A stretch of 64,000 nucleotides of DNA from Terribacillus halophilus (lineage in GTDB: Bacteria; Bacillota; Bacilli; Bacillales; Amphibacillaceae), in NCBI RefSeq assembly GCF_900162685.1, contig NZ_LT727828.1:2282235-2346234 (forward strand), written 5' to 3'. Positions 15,658 through 24,328 of this stretch are shown piece by piece. Position 1 is the first letter of the stretch. The number at the start of each line of letters is the position of its first letter. Position numbers and translations under genes: made by a program. The notes below the pieces were generated by a model that saw only the letters and a list, made by a program, of their open reading frames with translations, did no database searches and was not told the origin of the DNA.

Positions 15658-16113
15658 TTGTACTTTATAACCAGAGTGGAGCAGATTATTATAGCTAAAA
15701 AGACGAAAATGCTGCTGGTCATATCATTAATTGCAGTACTTATTCTCATCGTGATCTTGATTATTATGCCTCGAATGTATGTAAGTCACGATAAAACATT
15801 AGATGCAAGTCTTAATGAACAGCTGCAAACAGCGAGTTCTGACACTTTTGATTTTGGAGATCATATTGATTATGAATGGAAAGAAATTATTATCTTCCCT
15901 CCCTACAAGGATGAAACATATATGAAGGAAAAGCTTGGTATGCGATTCCACGATCCAGTAGATATGTCGTTAAGAGATGATATAGAACTCGTTGTCGTGA
16001 TTAAGGATAATGGAACATTTGCATACGCCACCAATCAATACAGGAACTTGCAGCAACAAGAATCCAATATAACACCTGAAAACGACGTAATTGGTATTTC
16101 TAAACCTTATTAA
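15658..16113 (+). CDS. Membrane-anchored protein with extracellular domain
   Basis: Up to 151 residues: a short basic cytoplasmic N-terminus (A-K-K-T-K), one strong hydrophobic helix, then an extracellular acidic domain with D-F-G-D-H-I-D-Y-E-W and P-P-Y-K-D-E-T. Not a lipoprotein (no Cys). The start is unclear. TTG at 15658 has no ribosome site, GTG at 15676 overlaps a GTGGAG, and the best-spaced codon after that site is ATT (15685 or 15688); the first ATG is at 15709. Family not recognised. Confidence 0.6.
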   Translation: MYFITRVEQIIIAKKTKMLLVISLIAVLILIVILIIMPRMYVSHDKTLDASLNEQLQTASSDTFDFGDHIDYEWKEIIIFPPYKDETYMKEKLGMRFHDPVDMSLRDDIELVVVIKDNGTFAYATNQYRNLQQQESNITPENDVIGISKPY

Positions 16114-16133
16114 TCTTACATACTTCATCAAAA

Positions 16134-16172
16134 ACAAAACCGATCAGCAGCTGCCGATCGGTTTCTTGTTTC
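16134..16172. terminator. Bidirectional terminator between convergent genes
   Basis: AAACCGATC and GATCGGTTT with an inner GCAGCTGC form the stem. T-rich flanks occur on the plus side and AAAA (T on minus) on the other, so it serves both the 15658-16113 gene and the lipoprotein gene. Confidence 0.75.
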
Positions 16173-16177
16173 TCGGT

Positions 16178-17434
16178 TTACTTAAGCTTAAATTCAGCTT
16201 TCTTCCCTTTTGAAACATCTTTCGCATTATCGTCATACAACGGTCCAAGCTCGATATTGAATGCTTTGTCTTTCCAAATCTTATCGTATTGCTCTTTATC
16301 AAGCACGTATACCTGGAACAGTTCGCCAGTTCCTCCTGCTGAAGCAATCTCGCCGTAATCATGAGGAGACAGCATTCCTTCGTTCATTTGATATTGAGCG
16401 CCATCATTTACGTACAGGTTGGATCGTAAATTATCCAATGCAATGTTTGCAGAACCTTTGTTATCTACATTGAATTTTACCGTTAGCAGCGCAATTCCAT
16501 TTTTAAAATTCTCGAATCGAGGCGCTTCTATTTCATTCGGTTTAAATTCAGTGAATTGGTAACCGTCTAACGTGATGGTTGCATCACCAAGCTCTTTGCT
16601 TTCTCCAATACCTTCTTTTTGTTCAATCATTTTCTTGTCGCCCATGTTTTCTATAGACACTGCATCTTGATAAAATTCCTTGTTACTTTCCGTTTCTTTT
16701 GCTCCTGCTTCATCAAAGTTAATCGTAAACTTACCTTCTTTTCCGATTGGATTTCCAAAATCAGCTGCTTTTGCTTGTGCAGCCGGAACTTCAATTAACG
16801 CAGAACCTTCACCCATTACTGTTTCCAACTCAGCTGTTCCAAATGGATACGCCACAAATCCCGTTATAGATTCACCAGCTTTAAGCGAATATTTAGTATC
16901 TGGAGGTAATTTTTCAAACAACTGTTGGTCTTCCGGAAGAAGTTCTTTGTAATCATTATTGTAGACAAGTCCGCTCGAGTACGTTAAGTCAAATCTAGGC
17001 ATGTAAAATACTTCTTTGTCCGAATCATTCTCCACCGTGTATTTGGCAAGAATGACAGCACCACTTGTCTCGTCATCGAACGGAATACTGAAATCTGTAT
17101 GGAAATCCTTGATTCCCACAAGTGAATAAGCATCAAGAGAGACAGCTACGCCTTCCATTTCGTGTGTTTGAGGTTCCGTATGTTCATAAAAGACTTTGGT
17201 TTCTTCCGCATCAGTTGTCGTTTTCATATAATCAATTAGTTCAGGGAAAGTTGCAGCTTTAGAATCAGCTGTTGTTTCTTCATTTGTTTTATCTTCATTG
17301 TTTTCACTCGCTGTTGTTTCTTCAGCGGAACTTTCCTCTTCGTCTGCGCTGGCTTCCTTACTATCAGACCCACAGCCTCCAATTACAAATACTGCAAGCA
17401 GTGCTCCAAGAAGAAGCATCCATTTTTTATTCAT
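16178..17434 (-). CDS. Lipoprotein of unknown function (DUF5068-like)
   Basis: 418 residues. A basic start, hydrophobic h-region and lipobox V-I-G-G-C place Cys at about residue 21, so the mature protein is a membrane-anchored lipoprotein. An acidic low-complexity linker of Glu, Ser, Thr and Asp (about 25-65) is followed by two similar beta-rich modules, about 85-245 and 265-415. Each carries a V-V or L-L-T-V-K-F-N-V strand (V-I-L-A-K-Y-T-V-E-N-D and L-L-T-V-K-F-N-V-D-N), typical of DUF4352/DUF5068 lipoproteins. ATG at 17434 follows TGGAGG by 8 bases. Function unknown. Confidence 0.7.
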   Translation of the reverse strand: MNKKWMLLLGALLAVFVIGGCGSDSKEASADEEESSAEETTASENNEDKTNEETTADSKAATFPELIDYMKTTTDAEETKVFYEHTEPQTHEMEGVAVSLDAYSLVGIKDFHTDFSIPFDDETSGAVILAKYTVENDSDKEVFYMPRFDLTYSSGLVYNNDYKELLPEDQQLFEKLPPDTKYSLKAGESITGFVAYPFGTAELETVMGEGSALIEVPAAQAKAADFGNPIGKEGKFTINFDEAGAKETESNKEFYQDAVSIENMGDKKMIEQKEGIGESKELGDATITLDGYQFTEFKPNEIEAPRFENFKNGIALLTVKFNVDNKGSANIALDNLRSNLYVNDGAQYQMNEGMLSPHDYGEIASAGGTGELFQVYVLDKEQYDKIWKDKAFNIELGPLYDDNAKDVSKGKKAEFKLK

Positions 17435-17997
17435 TTGTTCATCCTCCAATCAAAACTAATCACATGGTAACACGTTCAAAATATTTACAATACCAGTAAT
17501 AAGTAGCAAAAAAAAGGAGCCTTTTCTGAAGTGAAGAAAGTTATAGTATAAATTACACTCCACTTCAAAGACTTGTGTGCTGCCAATATGTCCAGCTGGA
17601 AAGCAGCACGAAAAGAGACGTAGAAAAAGGATTTACAACATTTAAACTAGCTTCATCATTTGATTACTACTCTACATATTTCCCTCTAACTTATAGATAA
17701 ATAAGGTATAAGTTCTATAAATTAACATATTAAAAGGATGTTTTTACTACAGGACTGTATTCCCTTTAATTCTGAAATAGCATATAAAATGGCTTGTAGT
17801 CTAAGAAAAGTTTTGTCTTGCTATAGCGTTACGAGCCTTGTTATCTAATTTGCCTACTAGAGCAATCACACTCAATTAAAAAAGCCTAGATATTTTACTT
17901 ATTTTTACAAAAATCAACAAAATACTTCGTGCTTTTTGTCTTTCATTCTATTATAATTTGATAACGCAGTTGCGAAATAATGAAGGTGGGCACGAAT
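17435..17997. other. Intergenic stretch between lipoprotein and exopolysaccharide genes
   Basis: About 560 AT-rich bases between divergent genes, holding both promoters. A TATAAT at 17952-17957 is the likely -10 for the pga operon, without a convincing -35. A minus-strand frame of about 32 codons (17735-17830, containing L-Q-A-I-L-Y-A-I-S-E-L) has no start and may be chance or remnant. Confidence 0.4.
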
Positions 17998-19246
17998 TTG
18001 TTCAATAACCTTTTTGTACCAGGGCTGAACGGTATCGCTAGTTTTGTCTTTTGGTACCCATTTGTTATGTCTCTGTTTTGGATTGCCGGTACACTTGTTT
18101 ACATTTGGTTTCGAGACAAAGATCAAAAAATTGATTTTGAAAAGGTCGATTGGCCGCTAATTAGTTTTTTGGTCCCGTGTTATAACGAACAAGCTACCAT
18201 AGAAGAAACATTGGATAATTTGCTTGGCTTAGATTATCCGCGGAAAGAAATAATTTTAATAAATGATGGCAGCAAAGATAATACAGCCGCCATACTGAAA
18301 AGGCTCAGCCAAGAACATCCTAGCATTCGCGTGATTCAGTCATATGAAAATCGCGGTAAAGCGAATGCACTGCATCTTGGTGCGCATGCTGCTCGCGGTG
18401 AATACCTGCTTTGCTTGGATTCGGATGCCATTCTTGATAACGATGCCCCCTACTACTTGATTCATCATTTCCTGCATAAAGGAGAACGCTTAGGTGCTGT
18501 AACGGGTAATCCACGCATTCGGAACCGTAATACGTTGCTTAGTCGGATGCAGTTGGTGGAGTACTCTTCCATCATCGGAGCTATCAAACGGACACAGCGA
18601 ATCCTTGGTAAAGTAATGACCGTTTCTGGAGTTGTCGTGGCATTTCGGAAACGCGCTTTACTCGATGTTGGGTTATGGGATCGGGATATGATTACAGAGG
18701 ATATCGCGGTAAGCTGGAAATTGCAGCAGCGCTTCTGGGATATTCGTTATGAGCCGCGGGCGCTTTGCTGGATGCTCGTGCCAGAGAGCATAAGCGGCAT
18801 CTGGAAGCAGCGTGTCCGTTGGGCACAAGGCGGCCAGGAAGTCATGCTCCGCCACTGGCGTGTGCTTTTCCGCTGGAACCAGCGCCGTATATGGATTGTG
18901 TATTTAGAGCAATGGATCAGCACCTTTTGGGCGTTTGCTTGGCTGTTCGTTACCGTATCACTTCTGATTACTGCGGATACTTTCCAAGAAATGCTCATTT
19001 GGCTGACGTTTACTTCTTTTGCACTTATTTATGAGTTTGATTCAGCTGTTTATTTCCTTACAGATAGATTCAAAGTATGACAAAGTAAGAAGGTTCTATT
19101 TATGGGCCTCTTGGTATCCAGCTATCTATTGGATTGTCAATACTGGCGTTGTCATCAGCGCGCTTCCTCGTGCTATTGCATCACGCTATAAAAGAGGCTA
19201 TGCGACTTGGAAAAGCCCAGACCGCGGGATCGGGAGGAAGAAGTAA
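17998..19246 (+). pseudogene. pgaC: Poly-N-acetylglucosamine synthase PgaC/IcaA, frameshifted
   Basis: A family-2 processive glycosyltransferase that polymerises UDP-GlcNAc into beta-1,6-PNAG at the membrane. The first frame has an N-terminal helix, the donor site N-D-G-S-K-D-N, the D-S-D-A metal motif, the T-E-D-I catalytic-base motif and Q-R-V-R-W for processivity, and ends at TGA 19078-19080. The remaining C-terminus (D-S-K-Y-D-K-V-R-R-F, then a last helix and A-T-W-K-S-P-D-R-G) continues in the +1 frame to 19246. Dropping one base at about 19039-19041 restores one protein of about 415 residues. TTG at 17998 follows AAGGTGG by 8 bases. As sequenced, the last membrane helices are lost. Confidence 0.85.
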
Positions 19247-19656
19247 TTATTCTCGAAAAACAGCCGCTGCCGCGTTTTATCATCAGCCTGATTTTCACTT
19301 TATTAATATGGATTTACAGTGTGTTTGTAGTGTGGTTCTTTGCTTCTGCCTTATTTAATACAAATGACAGATATAGCGGCGTATTAAAAATTGTATTTAA
19401 GACTTCAAATGCAGAGGTGCGAACCTTTATGCTGATTGGCATATGTATTTTCTTAGTTTTTCTTCTCTATTTTCTTTTCTGGCGGACGTATAACAAGAAA
19501 CGCTTTGGCAGTAAGTCCCGACGCAAACAGCCAATGCCCGTCACGGTAGATGATTTGGAGAAGCTGGAGCTCATGCCGCTGGAAACGATTAAGAAACTGC
19601 AGGCAAGTAACTACATTGAGTTCCATAAAAATCCGGTGCGGGATCTGGAAAAATGA
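19207..19656 (+). CDS. pgaD: PgaD/IcaD-like membrane subunit
   Basis: 149 residues with two hydrophobic helices (about 23-50 and 72-93) and a basic cytoplasmic tail ending in K-K-L-Q-A-S-N-Y-I. Size and topology fit the small PgaD/IcaD partner that the synthase needs for activity. TTG at 19207 lies 9 bases after AGAGG and overlaps the 3' end of pgaC by 40 bases. The strong GGGAGGA at about 19231 would instead favour a non-standard ATT start near 19245. It overlaps pgaB by 4 bases (ATGA), so the three genes are one operon. Confidence 0.7.
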   Translation: MEKPRPRDREEEVIILEKQPLPRFIISLIFTLLIWIYSVFVVWFFASALFNTNDRYSGVLKIVFKTSNAEVRTFMLIGICIFLVFLLYFLFWRTYNKKRFGSKSRRKQPMPVTVDDLEKLELMPLETIKKLQASNYIEFHKNPVRDLEK

Positions 19657-20522
19657 AAAAAGTCTTGCTAATCCTTGCCTCTGTATGTGTTGTCGGATTA
19701 ATCACCTTTCGTGCCATCCACTTATATGAAGCTAACGAGGCAGAAGAGACGACCATTAATCATGCTTTAAACAAGGGTGGCTGTCTTGGATTGAAATACC
19801 ACCGAGTGCGGCGGCCGACTATCTTTAATAAGACAGTCTCTCTTGTCACACGATCTGATGAATTAACACGCTATAGTGTTTATACAGATGATTTTGAAGA
19901 ACAGCTGCAGAAGCTGAAGGCGTTGGATGCCACATTTGTTACACCAGAAGAACTGCGCAATTATCAGCGTGACGGGGAATTTCCTGAACGCTGTGTGTGG
20001 ATCAGCTTTGATGATATTGATCGCACTGTGTATGAAAATGCTTTTCCGATACTGGAGCAAGAGAACGTACCATTTACGCTATATGTTATTGCCGGACATG
20101 TGGGCGACAATGACTTCCAGAACTTGCAAATGGCAACTTGGCCGCAGCTGCAGGAAATGGTGGATAGCGGACTGGCTACAATAGGTTCGCATACATACGA
20201 TATGCATCGACTTGAAGACGATAAACCGCTGTTTTTACATGACAAAGATTTGAAGGCTTTTCGAAAAGACTTAGATAAAAGTATAACCACCATCAAGGAC
20301 CAGTTGAACGTAACACCAACCACGTTTGCTTATCCATACGGCAATACCAATGATGCGGTCGCACGAGCTGTTAAAGAAGCCTGCTTCAATCAAGCAGATA
20401 TTCTTGCACCGCAGTCCATCACACCAAACGATTATCCTTATTACTTGAACCGGATTGTTACAAACCCAGATACATTCCATGCTGTTATTTTGCCTTATTT
20501 AGAGGCACAGGAACAAGGATGA
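19653..20522 (+). CDS. pgaB: PNAG deacetylase PgaB/IcaB (polysaccharide deacetylase)
   Basis: 289 residues. An N-terminal hydrophobic segment (3-20) anchors or exports it; no lipobox is seen. C-L-G-L-K-Y-H-R-V-R about 43-52 is the IcaB-type opening, W-I-S-F-D-D-I-D about 115-122 holds the metal-binding Asp pair, G-S-H-T-Y-D-M-H about 183-190 the His ligands, and T-F-A-Y-P-Y-G about 228-234 motif 3. It partially removes N-acetyl groups from PNAG outside the cell, so the polymer sticks to the surface. It overlaps pgaD by 4 bases. No pgaA/icaC-like export or succinylation gene follows. Confidence 0.85.
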   Translation: MKKVLLILASVCVVGLITFRAIHLYEANEAEETTINHALNKGGCLGLKYHRVRRPTIFNKTVSLVTRSDELTRYSVYTDDFEEQLQKLKALDATFVTPEELRNYQRDGEFPERCVWISFDDIDRTVYENAFPILEQENVPFTLYVIAGHVGDNDFQNLQMATWPQLQEMVDSGLATIGSHTYDMHRLEDDKPLFLHDKDLKAFRKDLDKSITTIKDQLNVTPTTFAYPYGNTNDAVARAVKEACFNQADILAPQSITPNDYPYYLNRIVTNPDTFHAVILPYLEAQEQG

Positions 20523-20547
20523 AGCCACTTTGCTTCATCCGTTTTTG
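20517..20547 (+). terminator. Terminator of the pga operon
   Basis: GGATGAAGC and GCTTCATCC pair around a short loop and run into GTTTTTG. The stem overlaps the pgaB stop and the last codons of fosX. Confidence 0.75.
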
Positions 20548-20951
20548 TATGCTTCCAACCGCTCTTGCAGCGTACCCGTGTGCAGTTCGAATAGATTATT
20601 GTCGTAATCATAAAAATAGATGGATTCTCCTTCCCCACCTATACGACTTCGAGAAGGTTTCACTTCCAGTCCTGCCTCCTCGATTCTCTTTTTGTATTCT
20701 GCCAGACTTGATTGATTAATCTGAAATGCTACATGATGATACGTTCGGTTTACGATCTCTTCTGTTTCCATAACTGCAATCCATTGACCGCCTACTACGT
20801 AAAACCTTTCTCGATACAAGGAATGATGTTCTTCCCCGCTATCATACACCTCTTTGGCGTCCAGTATTTCACGGAAGACCTTATCTGTCCGATTCAAATC
20901 TTTCACAACAAAAGTGATGTGACTGATACCGCTGATCATCTTACCGGACAC
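20535..20951 (-). CDS. fosX: Fosfomycin resistance hydrolase, FosX type
   Basis: 138 residues, vicinal-oxygen-chelate fold. FosX opens the fosfomycin epoxide with water using a divalent metal. The metal ligands are H11 (S-H-I-T-F), H73 (T-Y-H-H-V-A-F) and E122 (L-F-E-L-H). The Glu in D-A-K-E-V-Y corresponds to the general base that distinguishes FosX from the thiol-dependent FosA/FosB. I recall close similarity to Listeria FosX over the whole length. GTG at 20951 lies 6 bases after AGGTGA and overlaps the upstream HD gene by 11 bases, so translation is coupled. No mobile-element signature is adjacent, so this looks like an intrinsic gene. Confidence 0.9.
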   Translation of the reverse strand: MSGKMISGISHITFVVKDLNRTDKVFREILDAKEVYDSGEEHHSLYRERFYVVGGQWIAVMETEEIVNRTYHHVAFQINQSSLAEYKKRIEEAGLEVKPSRSRIGGEGESIYFYDYDNNLFELHTGTLQERLEAYKNG

Positions 20952-21522
20952 GCAATTTCACCTCTGCATCTGTCACAATCGCTTTCCGCAATTCCTCCAA
21001 TACCGGGTGAAACGCTGTGTGCGGTGCTAACAGATAGACCATTTCCTTCTCAACTTCCAGCCATGTTTCCACGTCGGCTTCATTATGCTGCAGCTGCGCC
21101 TCCAGCTTGTCCAATGCATTAGCTACCTTCGCCTCGAATGTTTCTTTCGCTTCAAATTCCATCCAAAGTTCCCGTAAATCGCTGCCTTGCGCTTCCTCCA
21201 GCATAGCTTCGATGTTTTCCATTGCTGCATGTTCTGCCAAACGTTTTTGTTCTTTCCTGTCTTCATCATACAGTGTATCAAAAGCTGGTACATCTCTTGC
21301 TTCTGCTTCCACTAAGTCATGAATCATGATCATTTTTAGCAGTTTTGCCATATCCATCCGTTCTTCTATATATGGCTCCAGCAAAACAGCCATCAGTCCT
21401 ACTCGCCATGTATGCTCTGCCACGCTTTCTTGGCGTCCGTTTGACAGCCAGCTGTGACGCATTTCAAATTTGAGTTTTTCGGCAAGTTTTAAAACGTTTA
21501 AAATTCCTGTGATTGCATTCAT
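20941..21522 (-). CDS. HD-domain phosphohydrolase (YfbR-like 5'-nucleotidase)
   Basis: 193 residues. The HD signature is complete: V-A-E-H-T-W-R-V about 34-41 (first His) and M-I-H-D-L-V-E about 65-71 (His-Asp pair), with a later conserved Asp in N-A-L-D-K-L-E about 136. This HD_3/YfbR group removes phosphate from deoxynucleoside monophosphates. ATG at 21522 is 6 bases after GGAGGG; the ATG two codons earlier abuts the site. It is transcribed with fosX. Substrate unproven. Confidence 0.8.
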   Translation of the reverse strand: MNAITGILNVLKLAEKLKFEMRHSWLSNGRQESVAEHTWRVGLMAVLLEPYIEERMDMAKLLKMIMIHDLVEAEARDVPAFDTLYDEDRKEQKRLAEHAAMENIEAMLEEAQGSDLRELWMEFEAKETFEAKVANALDKLEAQLQHNEADVETWLEVEKEMVYLLAPHTAFHPVLEELRKAIVTDAEVKLRVR

Positions 21523-21576
21523 TTCCATCCCTCCAAACTTTTATATTACCATAATTTTCTTTATTGTGTATGTCGA

Positions 21577-21596
21577 GTTTTGCCTAAAGTAAACTT
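21577..21596. promoter_or_regulatory. MntR-like box 1
   Basis: GTTTTGCCTAAAGTAAACTT matches the general pattern of B. subtilis MntR boxes (TTTGCnnnAnGnAAAC palindrome). It lies upstream of the mntA promoter. Confidence 0.6.
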
Positions 21597-21631
21597 ATTT
21601 TCTTTAAGCTTTATTTTTTGGGAATATGCAC

Positions 21632-21658
21632 TTGACTTTCCTGTCCGCATACTATAAT
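21632..21658 (+). promoter_or_regulatory. mntA: Promoter of mntABCD
   Basis: TTGACT at 21632-21637 and TATAAT at 21653-21658, spacer 15 bases (or TAATTT two bases later with spacer 17). The second MntR-like box overlaps the end of the -10 and the transcription start. Confidence 0.55.
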
Positions 21659-21676
21659 TTTGCACTAAGGAAACAC
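21657..21676. promoter_or_regulatory. MntR-like box 2
   Basis: ATTTTGCACTAAGGAAACAC carries TTTTGCnCTAAGGAAAC, very like the MntR operator. It covers the start of transcription, so binding of Mn(II)-MntR here would block initiation. Confidence 0.7.
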
Positions 21677-21721
21677 ATGTGTGACTGTCTAATAATCCGT
21701 ACGAAAAGAGGAGTGTTTTAC

Positions 21722-22657
21722 GTGAAAAAGCTGCTTTCTTTTGCTGCCCCTTTGTTGATCATTTTCTTACTTGCTGGTTGTGGTGCTTCTGACTCTGGTT
21801 CTGACTCCGGATCTGATGGAGAGAAATTGCAGGTAACAACGACGATTGCGCAAATTGCCGATGCTGCTGAACAGATCGGCGGTGACCATGTAGAAGTTAA
21901 AAGTTTGATGGGGCCAGGAATTGATCCGCATCTGTACAAAGCAACGCAGCGTGACATGAAAAAACTTCAAGATGCGGATGTCATTCTTTATAACGGTCTG
22001 CATTTGGAAGGACAAATGCTGGAAGTTTTCGAAAGTATGCAAGATAAAACGCCGACAGTTGCGATTGGTGACAGCATAGACCCCTCTCTTCTGTTATCAG
22101 ATGAAACAGATGCCAATTTATCGGATCCGCATATCTGGTTTGATATTGCTATCTGGAAAGATGCAATTAGCAATATTACCGATTCGTTTGTAAAAGAAGA
22201 TCCTGCTAACACAGCAGACTATGAAGCGAATGAAGCGGATTATCTTGAGAAGCTGGATGAGTTACAGCGTTATGCGAATGAGCAGATGGCGTCTATCCCT
22301 GAAGAACAACGCGTTCTCGTGACTGCACACGATGCTTTTAACTACTTTGGTGAAGCGTACGATATGGAAGTAATGGGACTGCAAGGACTTTCTACTGACT
22401 CTGAGTATGGTTTGGCTGATATTCAAAAATTAGTAGACACATTGACGGAACGAAATATTGGTGCTGTGTTTGTTGAGTCTAGTATTTCCGAGAAATCAAT
22501 CAATGCCGTTATGGATGGTGCAAAGGAAGCTGGTCATGACGTGGAAATCGGCGGGGAACTATACTCTGATGCAATGGGTGAAGCAGGTACTGAAGAGGGT
22601 ACGTATATCGGTATGTATCGCCACAATGTCGATACGATTGCAGAAGCATTGAAATAG
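21722..22657 (+). CDS. mntA: Manganese ABC transporter, substrate-binding lipoprotein MntA
   Basis: 311 residues. Signal peptide and lipobox L-L-A-G-C (Cys at about residue 19), followed by a Gly/Ser/Asp linker. The cluster A-I metal-binding family is marked by D-P-H-L-Y-K about 75-80 (first His), D-P-H-I-W-F-D about 140 (second His), a Glu in V-F-V-E-S-S about 245 and Asp in Y-S-D-A-M about 282, the four Mn/Zn ligands. There is no His-rich loop, which favours Mn over Zn. GTG at 21722 follows AGAGGAG by 8 bases; a longer frame to 21626 crosses the promoter. Captures Mn(II) outside the cell and delivers it to MntCD. Confidence 0.92.
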   Translation: MKKLLSFAAPLLIIFLLAGCGASDSGSDSGSDGEKLQVTTTIAQIADAAEQIGGDHVEVKSLMGPGIDPHLYKATQRDMKKLQDADVILYNGLHLEGQMLEVFESMQDKTPTVAIGDSIDPSLLLSDETDANLSDPHIWFDIAIWKDAISNITDSFVKEDPANTADYEANEADYLEKLDELQRYANEQMASIPEEQRVLVTAHDAFNYFGEAYDMEVMGLQGLSTDSEYGLADIQKLVDTLTERNIGAVFVESSISEKSINAVMDGAKEAGHDVEIGGELYSDAMGEAGTEEGTYIGMYRHNVDTIAEALK

Positions 22658-22668
22658 GAGGATGACAA

Positions 22669-23415
22669 ATGCATGCGTTAGAAGTGAAAGATTTGCAGGT
22701 GGCATACGATAAAAAAGCTGTTTTGGAACATGTAAATTTGACAATTCCTAAAGGCAGCCTAACTGCCATTGTTGGACCGAACGGTGCGGGTAAATCAACC
22801 TTAATGAAAGCAATTCTTGGTATGCTGAAACGCTCTTCAGGCCACATTTCTGTACTCGGCAAACCTTACAGCCCAAAAAACCGCAATGTAGGCTATGTAC
22901 CGCAGCGCGGATCAGTGGACTGGGACTTTCCGACAAATAGTTTGGATGTCATTTTGATGGGTCGCTACGCACATATCGGCTGGTTCAAGCGACCTTCCAA
23001 ACAAGATGTCACACTAGCGAAAGAAGCTTTGCAAAAGCTTGGTATGGAGGCATATGCAAATAGACAAATCCGTCAGCTTTCCGGCGGACAACAGCAGCGG
23101 GTATTCCTGGCGCGAGCACTCGTACAGGATGCAGATGTTTACTTGATGGATGAACCATTTGTCGGAGTGGACGCAAAAACGGAAAACGCAATCATCGATT
23201 TGCTGCGGGAACTACAGCAAAAAGGTAAAACAGTCATTGTTGTACATCACGATTTACAAACGGTACCGGAGTATTTTGACCATACGCTCCTCCTAAATAG
23301 AACGGTCATCGCCAACGGTCCGACTGAACTCGTTTTCACAAAGGATTTATTGCAAAAAACATACGGCGGTGCGCTGGCTTTCTTCACAGCACCTGATGAC
23401 CGGATAAGCGGGTGA
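22669..23415 (+). CDS. mntB: Manganese ABC transporter ATPase MntB
   Basis: 248 residues. Walker A G-P-N-G-A-G-K-S-T about 36-44, Q-loop V-P-Q-R-G about 81, signature L-S-G-G-Q-Q-Q-R about 137-144, Walker B V-Y-L-M-D-E-P about 156-162, H-loop V-V-H-H-D about 191. It energises import through MntC/MntD. It starts 11 bases after mntA with an AGGAGG site and ends 4 bases before mntC. Confidence 0.93.
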   Translation: MHALEVKDLQVAYDKKAVLEHVNLTIPKGSLTAIVGPNGAGKSTLMKAILGMLKRSSGHISVLGKPYSPKNRNVGYVPQRGSVDWDFPTNSLDVILMGRYAHIGWFKRPSKQDVTLAKEALQKLGMEAYANRQIRQLSGGQQQRVFLARALVQDADVYLMDEPFVGVDAKTENAIIDLLRELQQKGKTVIVVHHDLQTVPEYFDHTLLLNRTVIANGPTELVFTKDLLQKTYGGALAFFTAPDDRISG

Positions 23416-23419
23416 CAAG

Positions 23420-24328
23420 ATGATACAGGATTTAGTCGATAGCCTGCTGTATCAGCCGAATACCCAGTGGGTCGTGTTGAGTACGATGCTGCTCGGCATC
23501 GCCAGCGGTGTCCTTGGCTGCTTTGCTTTATTAAAGAAACAAAGTTTAATTGGAGACGCGGTAGCGCATGCCGCACTCCCAGGTATCTGCATTGCTTATT
23601 TACTGACAGGTGAAAAACAGCTGCTCGTGCTTCTATTAGGTGCCACAGCTACGGGTCTGCTGGCGACTTACCTGATCCAGCTGATAACGGCTACAACTAG
23701 AATCAAGAAAGATGCCGCCATTTGTATGGTATTGAGTGTTTTTTTCGGCACTGGCATTGTCCTTCTTTCACGAATTACACAGCAAGCAGAAGGCAATAAA
23801 AGCGGCTTGGATCACTTTATCTTTGGGCAGGCAGCAGCAATGACACGTCATGACGTCTATACAATGGCAGGTGTTGCTGCAGGACTGATTTTCATCTCCT
23901 GCCTTCTATTTAAAGAATGGAAATTACTTATTTTTGATACTGATTTCGCTAGGAACAGCGGGTTACCTATCGGTTTACTGGAGACTCTTTTCTCTACACT
24001 GCTCGTGATGACTGTCGTTATCGGCATCCAAGCTGTTGGGGTTATTTTGATGGCAGCCCTGCTCATTATCCCTGCTATTAGTGCGCGCTTCTGGACAGAT
24101 CGACTTGGCTGGATGGTCGTTATCTCCGGCGCTATCGGAGCAGCTTCTGGCGTGGCCGGTGCGTTGATTAGCACCATTCGAACTGGTTTAGCAACTGGCC
24201 CGCTCATTGTTGTGACGGCTGCCTCTTTCTTTGCCGTCTCGTTTATCTTTGGCCGCAAAAGAAGCCTTGTCCAAAAACTGACTGCCCATCGCATCCACAC
24301 AGAACGTGTAAAGGAGGAAAGTGTATGA
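23420..24328 (+). CDS. mntC: Manganese ABC transporter permease MntC
   Basis: 302 residues with eight or nine membrane helices, ABC-3 family. G-D-A-V-A-H-A-A-L-P-G near residue 49 is the conserved ABC-3 motif. The cytoplasmic segment with F-D-T-D-F-A-R-N-S-G-L-P about 170 is the coupling region to MntB. The last four bases overlap the mntD start (ATGA). It pairs with MntD as a heterodimeric channel. Confidence 0.92.
   Translation: MIQDLVDSLLYQPNTQWVVLSTMLLGIASGVLGCFALLKKQSLIGDAVAHAALPGICIAYLLTGEKQLLVLLLGATATGLLATYLIQLITATTRIKKDAAICMVLSVFFGTGIVLLSRITQQAEGNKSGLDHFIFGQAAAMTRHDVYTMAGVAAGLIFISCLLFKEWKLLIFDTDFARNSGLPIGLLETLFSTLLVMTVVIGIQAVGVILMAALLIIPAISARFWTDRLGWMVVISGAIGAASGVAGALISTIRTGLATGPLIVVTAASFFAVSFIFGRKRSLVQKLTAHRIHTERVKEESV

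Noticed and set aside
17735-17830. 32-codon minus-strand frame in the 17.5-18.0 kb gap
   Set aside because: No start or ribosome site and too short to separate from chance.
19964-20323. 119-codon minus-strand frame
   Set aside because: Antisense to the deacetylase, whose motifs are intact.
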